This document shows positions 34,573 to 44,082 of a DNA stretch of 64,000 nt, piece by piece. A program made the position numbers and the translations under genes. The stretch is from Pedobacter petrophilus (GTDB taxonomy: Bacteria > Bacteroidota > Bacteroidia > Sphingobacteriales > Sphingobacteriaceae): positions 1 to 64,000 of the forward strand of contig NZ_WKKH01000025.1 in assembly GCF_009674725.1 (NCBI RefSeq), in the 5' to 3' direction. The notes beneath the pieces were generated by a model. The model was not told where the DNA came from. It ran no database searches and was given only the letters and a program-made list of their open reading frames with translations. Every line of letters starts with the position of its first letter. Positions within the stretch are counted from its first letter, which is position 1.

Positions 34573-35799
34573 TTACTGATTCGAAATAACCAATAACTCC
34601 AGATCTTTAAAAGGCAGGCTAAACATATCTGCCAGATCTTTATTGGTACAATTTCCCTGGTACATATAGAGTGCCTCGCGAATGCCGGGGTTATTCCAAA
34701 CCATGTTCATTAAGCCTCCAAATTCACCGATATCTAATAAAATGGGCGCAAAAATATTGGTGAGTGCGTAAGATGCAGTACGTGGGACCCTCGAAGCAAT
34801 GTTAGGTACACAGTAATGAATCACATCATATTTTCTAAATGTTGGATTAGTATGGTTGGTTACTTCAGAGGTTTCAAAACAACCGCCCTGATCAATGCTG
34901 ATATCAATTACAACCGAATGCGGTTTCATCCGGGCTACGGTTTCTTCCATTACGACACAAGGGCTTCGTCCGTGACTGGCACGAATAGCGCCGATCACCA
35001 CATCGCAGGTTATGATGGCTTTATTTAAAACAATAGGCTGCATGACTGAGGTAAAAACGCGGCTTCCTAAATTATTCTGCAGGCGGCGTAACCGATAAAT
35101 AGAGCTATCAAAAACTTTTACTTCGGCACCTAAGGCCAGGGCTGTTCTGGCTGCATATTCTCCAACGGTACCTGCACCTAAAATTACAATTTCTGTTGGT
35201 GGCACGCCAGTGAAACCACCCAGCATCAAACCTTTCCCTCCGGTTACATTGCTTAAATATTCGGCGGCAATTAAAATAGAGGTAGAACCCACAATTTCAC
35301 TCATTGCCCTTACCACACTTAATACATTTCCTTCATCACGCAGGTTTTCAAAACATAAAGCATTAATCTTTTTTTGCATTAAAGCTTTCAGATAATCTTG
35401 CTTTAGTGTACCCGTTTGCAAAGAAGAGATCAAAGTTTGGCCTTTATGCATCATGGCGATTTCTTCCAGCATTGGTGGAGCGATTTTCACTATGATATCT
35501 GCGTCAAAAACTTCTTTTTTGTCGTAAACAATCTTGGCTCCCTGTTCTGCATATTCTGAATCTGAAAAATTTGCAGCAATACCGGCACCACTTTCTAAAA
35601 TAACATGGTGACCATTGTTAACCAACAGGGCAACGGATAATGGCGTTAAAGCAATTCTGTTTTCCTGAAATGAAATTTCTTTGGGTATTCCGATGTTCAG
35701 GCTGTTTTTCCTGTTTCTGGTCTCTAATGTCGCTTCTTGAGTTTGCAATAAACCCTGACGAGCGATATCCGCCATGCCTTCGCGTATTCCTGTAGCCAT
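34573..35799 (-). CDS. ald: Alanine dehydrogenase
   Basis: Oxidative deamination of L-alanine to pyruvate and ammonium with NAD. The protein has 408 residues, about 35 longer at the N-terminus than classical Ald (GIPKE begins at about residue 37). The NAD-binding region is VILGAGTVGEYAA (about 203-215) and the signature lysine/histidine region includes GIPKEISFQENRIALTP. It also resembles the alpha chain of NAD(P) transhydrogenase, a homologous family, but lacks its extra membrane segments. It lies 75 bases after tsaE. The extra N-terminal segment is seen in related genomes of this group, from general knowledge. Confidence 0.88.
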   Translation of the reverse strand: MATGIREGMADIARQGLLQTQEATLETRNRKNSLNIGIPKEISFQENRIALTPLSVALLVNNGHHVILESGAGIAANFSDSEYAEQGAKIVYDKKEVFDADIIVKIAPPMLEEIAMMHKGQTLISSLQTGTLKQDYLKALMQKKINALCFENLRDEGNVLSVVRAMSEIVGSTSILIAAEYLSNVTGGKGLMLGGFTGVPPTEIVILGAGTVGEYAARTALALGAEVKVFDSSIYRLRRLQNNLGSRVFTSVMQPIVLNKAIITCDVVIGAIRASHGRSPCVVMEETVARMKPHSVVIDISIDQGGCFETSEVTNHTNPTFRKYDVIHYCVPNIASRVPRTASYALTNIFAPILLDIGEFGGLMNMVWNNPGIREALYMYQGNCTNKDLADMFSLPFKDLELLVISNQ

Positions 35800-35874
35800 G
35801 CTGCTTATAAAAAATGTTTTTGTTTTAGGTTGTTCAAGGTACGGAAATTCTGTTAATTAAATCAGATCAAAATG

Positions 35875-36291
35875 TTATACCTTACTGAAATTGAAGACCC
35901 TCCGGTTTTCATCAACGATTGAAATTTCAACTTTTATCAAATGCTCAGGCAATAATTCCGCTACCCTTTCCGGCCATTCTATTAAACAGATTCCTCCACC
36001 GTAGAAGTATTCTTCATAGCCTAAGTCATACGCTTCCTGAATGTCTTTTATGCGATAAAAATCAAAATGGTATACGGGCCCATTAGCACTGTCGTACTCA
36101 TTAACGATAGAATAAGTTGGGCTGGATACCACATCCCTTACTCCCAGAACGCGACAGAAAGTTTTGATAAAAGTCGTTTTCCCGGCACCCATATCGCCAT
36201 CGAAAATAAAAATTTTCTGCTCTCCGGCAAAAGCAAGAAGCGCTGCGGCAGCATCAGGTAAATTCGATAAATCGTTAACTGCTATCTCCAT
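35875..36291 (-). CDS. tsaE: tRNA threonylcarbamoyladenosine ATPase TsaE
   Basis: The ATPase subunit of the complex that makes t6A at position 37 of ANN-decoding tRNAs. The protein has 138 residues with Walker A GDMGAGKTTF (about residues 34-43), the switch block SSPTYSIVNEY (about 56-66), HFDFYRI and LIEWPER. It works with TsaB and TsaD, which are not in this window. It is the likely first gene of a unit with ald. Confidence 0.95.
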   Translation of the reverse strand: MEIAVNDLSNLPDAAAALLAFAGEQKIFIFDGDMGAGKTTFIKTFCRVLGVRDVVSSPTYSIVNEYDSANGPVYHFDFYRIKDIQEAYDLGYEEYFYGGGICLIEWPERVAELLPEHLIKVEISIVDENRRVFNFSKV

Positions 36292-36473
36292 TTTACATCA
36301 ATAAAGGCAAAAGTAATATATAAATTCATTGCTTTTGCAGTTCAATTTCAAAAGAGAGTAGCTGTCTTCTATTTGGAATAGATACTTTATCAATACAGTA
36401 TTCCAGATCCTGCTCAAATGCTGGAGTCGCCCTATATCCTCTCTTTAGGGTTAAGAGGAGGTTTTATTACATA

Positions 36474-36506
36474 TAAAAACCCAATCCATAATTAAATGAA
36501 TTGGGC
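36474..36506 (-). terminator. Terminator of porX
   Basis: Stem CCCAAT (36480-36485)/ATTGGG (36500-36505), with a T run on the minus strand. The gap 36292-36527 otherwise holds only a weaker hairpin (CCTCTCTT with AAGAGG near 36438-36461). Confidence 0.65.
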
Positions 36507-36527
36507 TAAATCTATATTAACAGCATT

Positions 36528-38081
36528 CTATCTTGGTGAATACGTTACCACCGGAATAATCATTTCCTCCAATGAAATCCCACCATGCTGGAAGGTTTCA
36601 TTATAATAATTTACAAACTGATTATAGTTGTTTGGATAAACGAAGTAACTATCTTCACGTGCAAAAATATAACTGCTGCTGATGTTAATTTTCGGCAATA
36701 ATGCATCATGAGGGTTTTTAATCAGAAACACATCTTTTGCATTGAAATTCAAATTCCGCCCTTGTTTATATCTTAAATTGGTATTTGTAGCACGATCTCC
36801 TATTACTTTCACCGGCTTTTTAACGCGAATAGTTCCATGATCGGTGGTGATAACTACCTTAACTTGTTTCTGCGAGATCTTTTTCAATAAATCCCAAAGT
36901 GGCGAGTGTTCAAACCACGATAAAGTTAAAGAACGATAGGCCGCATCATCATTTGCCAGTTCACGAATCATTTGCATATCTGTACGCGCGTGACTCAGCA
37001 TATCCACAAAATTGAAAACAATCGCATTAAAATCATTTTGCAAGAGGTTATTAGTTTGATCAACCAAATCTTTACCCTGCTCAAAAGTTAAAATTTTATT
37101 ATAGCTGAATTTACAGTCTTTTCTTAAGTTGCGCTTAATATTATCCGCCAGAAATGCTTCTTCGTGCATGTTTTTCCCACCTTCATCATCATCATTTTGC
37201 CAAAGCTGCGGAAAACGTTTTTCCATCTCCAAAGGCATCAGGCCGGAGAATATCGCATTACGTGCATATTGAGTTGCAGTAGGAAGAATACTGGTATACA
37301 TATCCTCCTCATCAATTCTGAAATATTCAGAAATTAAGGGGTTGATAATTTTCCATTGATCATAACGTAAATTATCAATCAAAATGAAAAATACAGGTGT
37401 GGTATCATTAATATGCGGGAAAGCTTTTTTCTTCAGCAACTCGTTAGATAATAATGGTGCCGTATCCTTATTTTTAATCCAGTCCAGGTAGTTTTCATCA
37501 ATAAATTTGGTAAACTGGGTATTGGCTTCCTGTTTTTGCATGGTTAAAATTTCATGCATTTGCGGATCATCAAGCTTCTCTAGTTCTAATTCCCAGAAAA
37601 CGATTTTTTTGTAAACATCAATCCATTCTTCATAGCTCAAACGATCACCCAAAGTCATGCCCAGGCGTCGAAAATCCTGCTGATAAGCCATTGACGTTTT
37701 TTCACTTACCAAACGTTTATTATCAATCAGCTTTTTGATGGTTAATAAAACCTGTTTAGGATTTACCGGTTTAATTAAATAATCATCAATTTTACTTCCA
37801 ATGGCATCTTCCATCAGGTTTTCTTCTTCGCTCTTGGTAATTAATACCACCGGAACATCAGGATTTAAATTTTTAATGGCCGAAAGGGTTTCAATTCCAC
37901 TCATGCCCGGCATGTTTTCATCAAGAAAAACAAGGTCGAAATGTGCTTTTCCGAATGCCTCTAAAGCATCATTTCCATTGGTAAAGGTTGTTACGTTATA
38001 ACCTTTATCATTTAATAATAATATATGGGGTTTCAGCAAGTCGATTTCATCATCGGCCCACAAAATTTTAGTTTCTTGCAT
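36528..38081 (-). CDS. porX: PorX: response regulator with PglZ phosphatase domain
   Basis: A 517-residue protein with an N-terminal receiver (phospho-acceptor D54 in VFLDENMPG, K in LIKPV), a helical linker and a C-terminal PglZ/alkaline-phosphatase-like domain (VFFILIDNLRYDQW, VVITTDHGTIRVK, and HGGISLEEMI near the end). It matches PorX, which in Porphyromonas regulates the type IX secretion system and has nucleotide phosphodiesterase activity. Its usual kinase partner PorY and ECF sigma SigP are encoded elsewhere. It is monocistronic here and divergent from the HD gene. Confidence 0.93.
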   Translation of the reverse strand: MQETKILWADDEIDLLKPHILLLNDKGYNVTTFTNGNDALEAFGKAHFDLVFLDENMPGMSGIETLSAIKNLNPDVPVVLITKSEEENLMEDAIGSKIDDYLIKPVNPKQVLLTIKKLIDNKRLVSEKTSMAYQQDFRRLGMTLGDRLSYEEWIDVYKKIVFWELELEKLDDPQMHEILTMQKQEANTQFTKFIDENYLDWIKNKDTAPLLSNELLKKKAFPHINDTTPVFFILIDNLRYDQWKIINPLISEYFRIDEEDMYTSILPTATQYARNAIFSGLMPLEMEKRFPQLWQNDDDEGGKNMHEEAFLADNIKRNLRKDCKFSYNKILTFEQGKDLVDQTNNLLQNDFNAIVFNFVDMLSHARTDMQMIRELANDDAAYRSLTLSWFEHSPLWDLLKKISQKQVKVVITTDHGTIRVKKPVKVIGDRATNTNLRYKQGRNLNFNAKDVFLIKNPHDALLPKINISSSYIFAREDSYFVYPNNYNQFVNYYNETFQHGGISLEEMIIPVVTYSPR

Positions 38082-38192
38082 GTTTTTGTAAAAAAAGATA
38101 TGTATTGCCTTTTAATTTCGGCAGGTAAATCAAACTACAAATAAAAATAGCAATTTTTGTACCGTATCTATCTATTTAACTATTTTTAACTA

Positions 38193-39416
38193 TTGAATAA
38201 AAAGAAAATAATCAATGATCCCGTTTACGGTTTCATTAGTATTCCCTCAGAATTGGTGTATGATGTGATTTCACATCCCTATTTCCAGCGTTTGCGGTAT
38301 ATTAAACAACTTGGGATGACTCATTTGGTTTATCCCGGCGCTTTGCATACCCGGTTTCATCACGCCTTAGGTGCCATGCATTTAATGAGCCTGGCCATCG
38401 AAGTCTTGAGAAGCAAAGGGCATATCATTACCGAAGGTGAAGAAGAAGCAGCAACATTGGCTATTTTACTACACGATATCGGTCACGGGCCTTTTTCACA
38501 TGCGTTAGAACACTCTTTGGTTACCGGAATTAAACATGAGGATATTTCAGCAAAGCTGATGCTTGATTTGAATCTTCATTTTGATGGAAAATTAACACAT
38601 GCCATCGAAGTTTTTAATGGTACTTACCACAAAAAGTTTCTTCATCAGCTAATATCCGGTCAGCTGGATTTAGATAGAATGGATTATTTAAATCGCGACA
38701 GCTTCTTTACCGGCGTAAGCGAAGGCGTAATCAGCTTCGACCGGATTATTAAAATGTTTAATGTTTTTGATGATAACCTGGTGATCGAAGAAAAAGGGAT
38801 TTACTCTATTGAAAAGTTCCTGATTGCCCGCCGTTTAATGTATTGGCAGGTTTATTTACACAAAACGGTAATTTCTGGTGAAATGATTTTAGTGAAGCTA
38901 TTGGAGCGCGCAAAAGAGATTGCGGCAGCTGGCCAGGGTTTGTTTGCCTCACCATCATTGCATTACTTTTTAAGTAACGATATCAACGAAAATAACTTTT
39001 TTGCCAATCATGATCATCTGGAACATTTCACCAATCTGGATGATCAGGATATTTACGCGGCAGTGAAAGTTTGGACAAAACATCCCGATAAAATACTTTC
39101 TACACTTTGCCAGATGCTTACCACCAGAAATTTATATAAGGTTGAAATGGGAAATGAGCAGGCGAATGCAGACCGGGTAGCGTTTTTAAAGGATGCAGCT
39201 GTTCACCTGTTGGAAATCAGACCAGAAGAGGCCCGTTTTTTTGTGTTTACCGATGCGATTCAAAACCGGGCTTATAATGCTGGTGTAGGGAATATCAAGA
39301 TATTGATGAAAAATAACGATATTGTTGATATTGCAAAAGCGTCCGATTTATCGAATCTGGAATCACTACAAAAAACTGTAGAGAAGTACATTCTCTGCTA
39401 CCCGCGAGGGATTTAA
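38193..39416 (+). CDS. HD-domain phosphohydrolase (dNTPase-like)
   Basis: A 407-residue protein of the HD superfamily, similar to SAMHD1-like and YdhJ-type phosphohydrolases. Metal ligands are visible in HTRFHHALGAMHL (about residues 52-64), LLHDIGHGPFSHALEH (about 95-110) and QLDLDRMDYLNRD. The start is taken at TTG 38193, because the first internal methionine lies deep inside the domain. Upstream TTG (38157-38159) and TATTTTTA (38181-38188) could be a promoter very close to the start. The likely substrate is a dNTP or other nucleotide. Confidence 0.88.
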   Translation: MNKKKIINDPVYGFISIPSELVYDVISHPYFQRLRYIKQLGMTHLVYPGALHTRFHHALGAMHLMSLAIEVLRSKGHIITEGEEEAATLAILLHDIGHGPFSHALEHSLVTGIKHEDISAKLMLDLNLHFDGKLTHAIEVFNGTYHKKFLHQLISGQLDLDRMDYLNRDSFFTGVSEGVISFDRIIKMFNVFDDNLVIEEKGIYSIEKFLIARRLMYWQVYLHKTVISGEMILVKLLERAKEIAAAGQGLFASPSLHYFLSNDINENNFFANHDHLEHFTNLDDQDIYAAVKVWTKHPDKILSTLCQMLTTRNLYKVEMGNEQANADRVAFLKDAAVHLLEIRPEEARFFVFTDAIQNRAYNAGVGNIKILMKNNDIVDIAKASDLSNLESLQKTVEKYILCYPRGI

Positions 39417-39504
39417 GATTTTTTAACAAAATATTTGACTTCTACTGCCGTTTTAAGTCTTACTATTGTGTAAAATATACACGCCTTAACCCTTACAGGT
39501 TTTT

Positions 39505-39534
39505 TTGTTCATATCAATTTAACATATACCTTTG
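39505..39534 (+). promoter_or_regulatory. Promoter of the lipid A operon
   Basis: TTG (39505-39507, in a T run) and TACCTTTG (39527-39534) are separated by 19 bases, an excellent match to the Bacteroidetes consensus TTG-N19-TAnnTTTG. The start point would fall at about 39538-39541, that is, on the lpxD ATG (39539). The transcript may be leaderless. Confidence 0.75.
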
Positions 39535-39538
39535 TACG

Positions 39539-40615
39539 ATGCAATTTACTGCAAAGCAGATAAGCGAGTTTTTAGAAGGTTCCATTGATGGCAACCCAGA
39601 TGTAGCCGTTACCGAACTTTCTAAAATAGAAGATGGTAAAGAAGGATCATTATCTTTTCTTTCCAACCCGAAGTACGAGAACTTTTTGTATTCCACGCAG
39701 GCATCAGTTGTTATCGTTTCAAAAGATTTCATCCCCAACCAGCCGTTTACCAGCACCTTAATCCGTGTGGAGAATCCATACAGTTCATTTACTGTTTTAC
39801 TCGATAAATATAATGAAGCGATAAATGCACAAGCGGCTTTGTCTGGAATAAACAAACTGGCTTTCGTTCATCCAACGGCCAAAATTGGTTCGAATGTATT
39901 TATAGATGCCTTCGCATATGTTGCTGAAAATGTGATCATTGGCGATGGCAGCAAGCTTAATGCACAAACTTTTGTTGGCGCTAATTCCAGAATTGGCGAA
40001 AACAGCACTTTTTTCTCTGGCGTAAAAATTTACCACAACTCCATAATTGGAAGCAGGGTAATTATACATGCCAATACCGTAATTGGCAGTGATGGATTTG
40101 GTTTTGCACCACAAAAAGATGGCACTTACAATAAAATTCCGCAGATCGGTAATGTAATTATCGAGGATGATGTAGAGATTGGTGCCAATACCACTGTAGA
40201 TCGGGCAACAATGGGATCTACTATTATTAAAAAAGGCGCGAAAATTGATAACCTTATTCAGATTGCACATAATGTTGAGATTGGAGAAAACACTGTTTTA
40301 GCTGCACAATCGGGTATTTCCGGCAGTACAAAAATAGGCCCGAACAGCGTTGTAGGCGGACAGGTTGGTATTGCCGGCCATTTAACTTTAGCAAAAGGTA
40401 CTCAAATTGGCGCACAGGCAGGAATCAACTTTAACATTACAGAAGAAAATAAACAATGGCACGGCAGCCCGGCGCAACCTTTGCGGAACTGGATGCGGGC
40501 CTCAGTAATTTTCAAACATCTTCCAGATGTAGAAAAAAGAATAAATACGCTCGAAGAGGAATTGAAAAAGCTTACGGCTGAACTGGAAAAGAACACAATA
40601 CACAATGAACGTTAG
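39539..40615 (+). CDS. lpxD: UDP-3-O-acylglucosamine N-acyltransferase LpxD
   Basis: Third committed step of lipid A synthesis: adds a second 3-hydroxyacyl chain from acyl-ACP to UDP-3-O-acyl-glucosamine. The protein has 358 residues, with the N-terminal uridine-binding domain and a left-handed beta helix of hexapeptide repeats (IGxxxxIxxxxxIG pattern, about residues 110-310). The catalytic histidine is probably in QIAHNVEIG (about 240-248), and there is a C-terminal helix. The ATG start agrees with the family N-terminus (MQFTAKQISEFLEG). It overlaps lpxC/fabZ by 11 bases. Confidence 0.96.
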   Translation: MQFTAKQISEFLEGSIDGNPDVAVTELSKIEDGKEGSLSFLSNPKYENFLYSTQASVVIVSKDFIPNQPFTSTLIRVENPYSSFTVLLDKYNEAINAQAALSGINKLAFVHPTAKIGSNVFIDAFAYVAENVIIGDGSKLNAQTFVGANSRIGENSTFFSGVKIYHNSIIGSRVIIHANTVIGSDGFGFAPQKDGTYNKIPQIGNVIIEDDVEIGANTTVDRATMGSTIIKKGAKIDNLIQIAHNVEIGENTVLAAQSGISGSTKIGPNSVVGGQVGIAGHLTLAKGTQIGAQAGINFNITEENKQWHGSPAQPLRNWMRASVIFKHLPDVEKRINTLEEELKKLTAELEKNTIHNER

Positions 40616-42020
40616 ACAAAAAACGATTAAACAAGAAGTATCAGCATCTGGTGTTGGTTTACACACAGGCGCTAATGTGACTTTAACATTTTGCCCTGCC
40701 CCTGAACATCATGGGTTTAAATTTCAACGTATTGATTTGGATGGTCATCCCATTATTGATGCAGATGCAGATAATGTAACAGATACTTCCCGTGGTACAA
40801 CCTTAACCCAAAATGGCGCAAGCGTAAGTACGGTAGAACATGTTATGGCTGCTCTGGTTGGGATGGATTTAGATAACGTACTTATTAAATTAGATGGTCC
40901 GGAAACCCCCATTATGGATGGAAGTTCTATCCAGTTTGTAGACCTTCTTGAAGAAGTTGGAATAGTTGAGCAAAATGCAGATCGTGAATATTTTACCATT
41001 CCCCATAACATCACTTATACCGAAGAAGATAGAAAGGTAGAGATTGTAGCCATGCCATTGGATGACTACCGTTTCACTTGTATGATCGATTATAATTCGC
41101 CGGTATTAGGGAGTCAGCATGCGGGCATTAATACCATTGCAGAATTTAAAAAAGAAATTGCTTCGTGCCGTACTTTCTGCTTTTTACATGAACTGGAGTA
41201 TCAGCTTTCACACAATTTAATCAAAGGTGGCGATTTAAATAACGCCATTGTGATTGTAGATAAAGAGGTTACAAAAGATGAGTTGAGCCACCTGGCAAAG
41301 CTATTTAACCGCGCAGATATTGATGTAGCCCCTCAGGGAATCCTAAACAATATGGAGTTACGTTACCAAAACGAGCCTGCCCGCCATAAGTTATTAGATA
41401 TGATAGGTGATCTGGCTCTTGTTGGTATGCACCTTAAAGGCCACATTATGGCGGCTCGTCCTGGCCATGCGGCGAATGTTGCTTTTGCAAAAAAGATTAA
41501 GGCAGCCATTAAAAAAGAGAAAAATAAAAAAAATCAAAAGGTATACGATCCAAGTGCAAAACCATTGTATGACGTTGTTCAGATTATGGATATTTTGCCT
41601 CACCGTCAGCCTTTTTTGTTTGTCGATAAAATTTTAGAACTCTCCAAAAACCACGTGGTTGGCGTTAAAAACGTAACCATGAATGAGGAGTTTTTCAAAG
41701 GGCATTTTCCTGGTACACCGATTTTCCCGGGTGTGATTCAGATTGAAGCCATGGCTCAGGTAGGTGGTATTTTAGTGTTAAGTACCGTTCCGGATCCACG
41801 TAATTATTTAACCTATTTCTTAAAAATAGATAACGTTCGCTTTAGGGCTCAGGTTCTTCCCGGCGATACCATCATTTTCCGTTGCGATTTACTTGAACCC
41901 ATCAGAAGAGGTATAGCTCAGATGAAAGGTGTGGGTATGGTTGGCGAGAAAATCGTTGTCGAGGCCGAAATGATGGCACAAATTTCAAAAATTAAACAAG
42001 CAGAACCAGCCGAATCATGA
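40605..42020 (+). CDS. lpxC/fabZ: Fused LpxC deacetylase / FabZ dehydratase
   Basis: A 471-residue bifunctional enzyme. Residues about 1-305 are LpxC, the zinc deacetylase of UDP-3-O-acyl-GlcNAc (STVEHVMAALVGMDLDN; HKLLDMIGDLALVG with zinc ligands H and D; GHIMAARPGHAANV). Residues about 325-471 are FabZ, the 3-hydroxyacyl-ACP dehydratase (ILPHRQPFLFVDKI; GHFPGTPIFPGVIQIEAMAQ, with catalytic H and E). This fusion is characteristic of Bacteroidetes and couples the lipid A and fatty-acid branches that compete for hydroxyacyl-ACP. It overlaps lpxA by four bases. Confidence 0.97.
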   Translation: MNVRQKTIKQEVSASGVGLHTGANVTLTFCPAPEHHGFKFQRIDLDGHPIIDADADNVTDTSRGTTLTQNGASVSTVEHVMAALVGMDLDNVLIKLDGPETPIMDGSSIQFVDLLEEVGIVEQNADREYFTIPHNITYTEEDRKVEIVAMPLDDYRFTCMIDYNSPVLGSQHAGINTIAEFKKEIASCRTFCFLHELEYQLSHNLIKGGDLNNAIVIVDKEVTKDELSHLAKLFNRADIDVAPQGILNNMELRYQNEPARHKLLDMIGDLALVGMHLKGHIMAARPGHAANVAFAKKIKAAIKKEKNKKNQKVYDPSAKPLYDVVQIMDILPHRQPFLFVDKILELSKNHVVGVKNVTMNEEFFKGHFPGTPIFPGVIQIEAMAQVGGILVLSTVPDPRNYLTYFLKIDNVRFRAQVLPGDTIIFRCDLLEPIRRGIAQMKGVGMVGEKIVVEAEMMAQISKIKQAEPAES

Positions 42021-42802
42021 TACAACCCTTAGCATATATACATCCACAGGCAAAAATTGCCGAAAACGTAGTGATCGAACCTTTTGTAGTGATACACAAG
42101 GATGTTGTGATCGGCGAAGGAACATGGATTGGCTCGAACGTTACCATTATGGATGGCGCCCGGATTGGTAAGAACTGCCGCATTTTTCCCGGAGCAGTAA
42201 TCTCCGGTGAACCTCAGGATTTAAAATTTGCAGGGGAAGTAACTACTGCAGAAATTGGAGACAATACCACTATCCGCGAATGTGTAACCATTAACCGTGG
42301 TACCAAAGATAAATGGAAGACTGTGATTGGCAGCAACTGCTTAATTCAGGCGTATTCTCATATCGCACATGATTGCGAAGTGGGCGATAATTGTATCTTC
42401 TCAAACAGCACCACTTTGGCTGGTCACATTACCATTGGAAACAATGTGGTTTTAGCTGGTTTAGTGGCGATTCACCAATTCGTAAAGGTTGGTTCTTATG
42501 CTTTTGTAACTGGCGGATCATTGGTTCGTAAAGATGTTCCTCCATACGTTAAGGCGGCTCGAGAACCACTTTCTTATGCCGGAATTAACTCCGTTGGTTT
42601 AAGAAGAAGAGGCTTTACGAACGAACAGATCGATGAAATTCAGGAAATTTACCGCGTACTTTTTGTAAAACATAATAACGTAACCAAAGCTTTAGATATG
42701 ATCGAAGCAGAATTCAAGCCAACGGAAATCCGCGATGAAATTGTAGATTTTATCCGGAACTCAAACAGAGGGGTGATGAAGGGTTTCGGCATGGGTAGTT
42801 AA
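42017..42802 (+). CDS. lpxA: UDP-N-acetylglucosamine acyltransferase LpxA
   Basis: First step of lipid A synthesis: transfers a 3-hydroxyacyl group from ACP to UDP-GlcNAc. The protein has 261 residues, with the hexapeptide-repeat beta helix. The catalytic histidine is likely in YSHIAHDCEVG (about 113-123) and there is a substrate region in ISGEPQDLKF. The C-terminal helices (GINSVGLRRRGFTNEQIDEI) are typical. ATGA overlap with lpxC/fabZ. Confidence 0.97.
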   Translation: MIQPLAYIHPQAKIAENVVIEPFVVIHKDVVIGEGTWIGSNVTIMDGARIGKNCRIFPGAVISGEPQDLKFAGEVTTAEIGDNTTIRECVTINRGTKDKWKTVIGSNCLIQAYSHIAHDCEVGDNCIFSNSTTLAGHITIGNNVVLAGLVAIHQFVKVGSYAFVTGGSLVRKDVPPYVKAAREPLSYAGINSVGLRRRGFTNEQIDEIQEIYRVLFVKHNNVTKALDMIEAEFKPTEIRDEIVDFIRNSNRGVMKGFGMGS

Positions 42803-42842
42803 GCTTTAAAGCAGAAAGATCAAAGCATAAAAACAATAATTC

Positions 42843-43304
42843 ATGACTGATTTAAAGTTGATTAGAACTGATTCGGATGATGTCGATTTCAAACAATTGA
42901 TAATACTATTAGATCAGGATTTAGCGATTAGAGACGGTGATGAACATGCTTTTTATTCGCAGTTTAATAAAGTTGATGCGATTAAGGAAGTGATTGTTGC
43001 CTATATAAATGAAACTCCGGCAGGCTGTGGAGCGATCAAAAAATTTTCTGATGATACAGTAGAGGTTAAAAGGATGTTTGTTCATTCAGATTACCGTAAA
43101 AAAGGTACAGCGGCCAGAATAGTAGGTGAACTTGAAAACTGGGCTGCCGAATTGGGTTTTTCTCAATGTGTATTGGAAACTGGTAAAAAACAACCTGAAG
43201 CCATTGCACTTTATCAAAAATGCGGATATCAGATTACGCCAAACTATGGTCAGTATATTGGTGTAGAAAATAGCATTTGCATGGCAAAAGCTTTAAATGC
43301 CTGA
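42843..43304 (+). CDS. GNAT-family N-acetyltransferase
   Basis: A 153-residue acetyltransferase. The acetyl-CoA-binding region reads VKRMFVHSDYRKKGTAARIV (about residues 76-95), with the variant RKKGTA for R/QxxGxG/A, followed by LETGKKQPEAIALYQKCGY. Substrate unknown. It lies 40 bases after lpxA and may be read from the same transcript. Confidence 0.88.
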   Translation: MTDLKLIRTDSDDVDFKQLIILLDQDLAIRDGDEHAFYSQFNKVDAIKEVIVAYINETPAGCGAIKKFSDDTVEVKRMFVHSDYRKKGTAARIVGELENWAAELGFSQCVLETGKKQPEAIALYQKCGYQITPNYGQYIGVENSICMAKALNA

Positions 43305-43354
43305 ATTAAATCTTGCTGCTTGTTACTCAAATCCTGATACTTGATACTAATAAA

Positions 43355-43969
43355 ATGAAGATAAGTTTAACAAAAATCGGCAGAAGATTTAACAAGGAGT
43401 GGATTTTTAGAAATTTAAGCACAGAGTTCTCATCTGGCAACCGTTACGCAATTTTAGGACCAAATGGTTCTGGTAAATCTACATTATTAAGTGTATTAAC
43501 CGGAAGTCTAACCCCGTCTGAAGGACAAATCTCATTTTCAGGGGATAAAGATATTCCCGTTGAAGATATCTACCAGCGGATCAGTCTGGCTGCCCCCTAT
43601 CTCGAATTGGTAGAAACTTTTACCTTGAAAGAAATTATTGATTTTCATTTCAAATTTAAAAATTTTGCCCCGGGCATCGATCAAAAATCCCTTATATCCA
43701 TTCTTGGTTTAGAAAAGTCTGCTAACAAAGAAATCAAGTATTTTTCATCAGGAATGAAGCAACGAACTAAACTTGCTTTAGCATGTTGCTCAGACGCTCC
43801 TATTCTTTTCTTAGATGAGCCAACAAGTAATTTAGATGTTCAGGGTGTAGACTGGTATCGCGATTTAATTGAAAACTTCACATCAGGAAGATTAACAATT
43901 ATAGGTTCAAATCAAATTCATGAATATGATTTTTGCGATAAAGAGATACAAATATCTGATTATAAGTAA
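43355..43969 (+). CDS. ABC transporter ATP-binding protein
   Basis: A 204-residue ATPase from the ATG at 43355 (an upstream ATG at 43313 would add 14 residues before the normal MKISLTKIG start). Walker A is GPNGSGKST, the signature is YFSSGMKQRTKLALA, and Walker B is ILFLDEPTSNLD. It is of the CcmA/lone ATPase type. No permease gene is adjacent, so its partner must be encoded elsewhere or it works with another membrane protein. The position after the lipid A genes is shared with other Bacteroidetes from general knowledge. Confidence 0.88.
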   Translation: MKISLTKIGRRFNKEWIFRNLSTEFSSGNRYAILGPNGSGKSTLLSVLTGSLTPSEGQISFSGDKDIPVEDIYQRISLAAPYLELVETFTLKEIIDFHFKFKNFAPGIDQKSLISILGLEKSANKEIKYFSSGMKQRTKLALACCSDAPILFLDEPTSNLDVQGVDWYRDLIENFTSGRLTIIGSNQIHEYDFCDKEIQISDYK

Positions 43970-44049
43970 TTTGTGTCGTTTTTTACATCGATAAGACGCG
44001 AAGCATTTGTCATTTATTTGTATTATAAAAAAATTTTAATAAATATATT

Positions 44050-44078
44050 TTGTAATTGATAAATAGTTCTTACCTTTG
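44050..44078 (+). promoter_or_regulatory. Strong promoter with no gene behind it
   Basis: TTTTG (44048-44052) and TACCTTTG (44071-44078), 18 bases apart, form a near-consensus promoter. The next protein gene (efp) starts 550 bases later and has its own -7 element, so this promoter most likely drives a non-coding RNA. Confidence 0.55.
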
Positions 44079-44082
44079 CACC

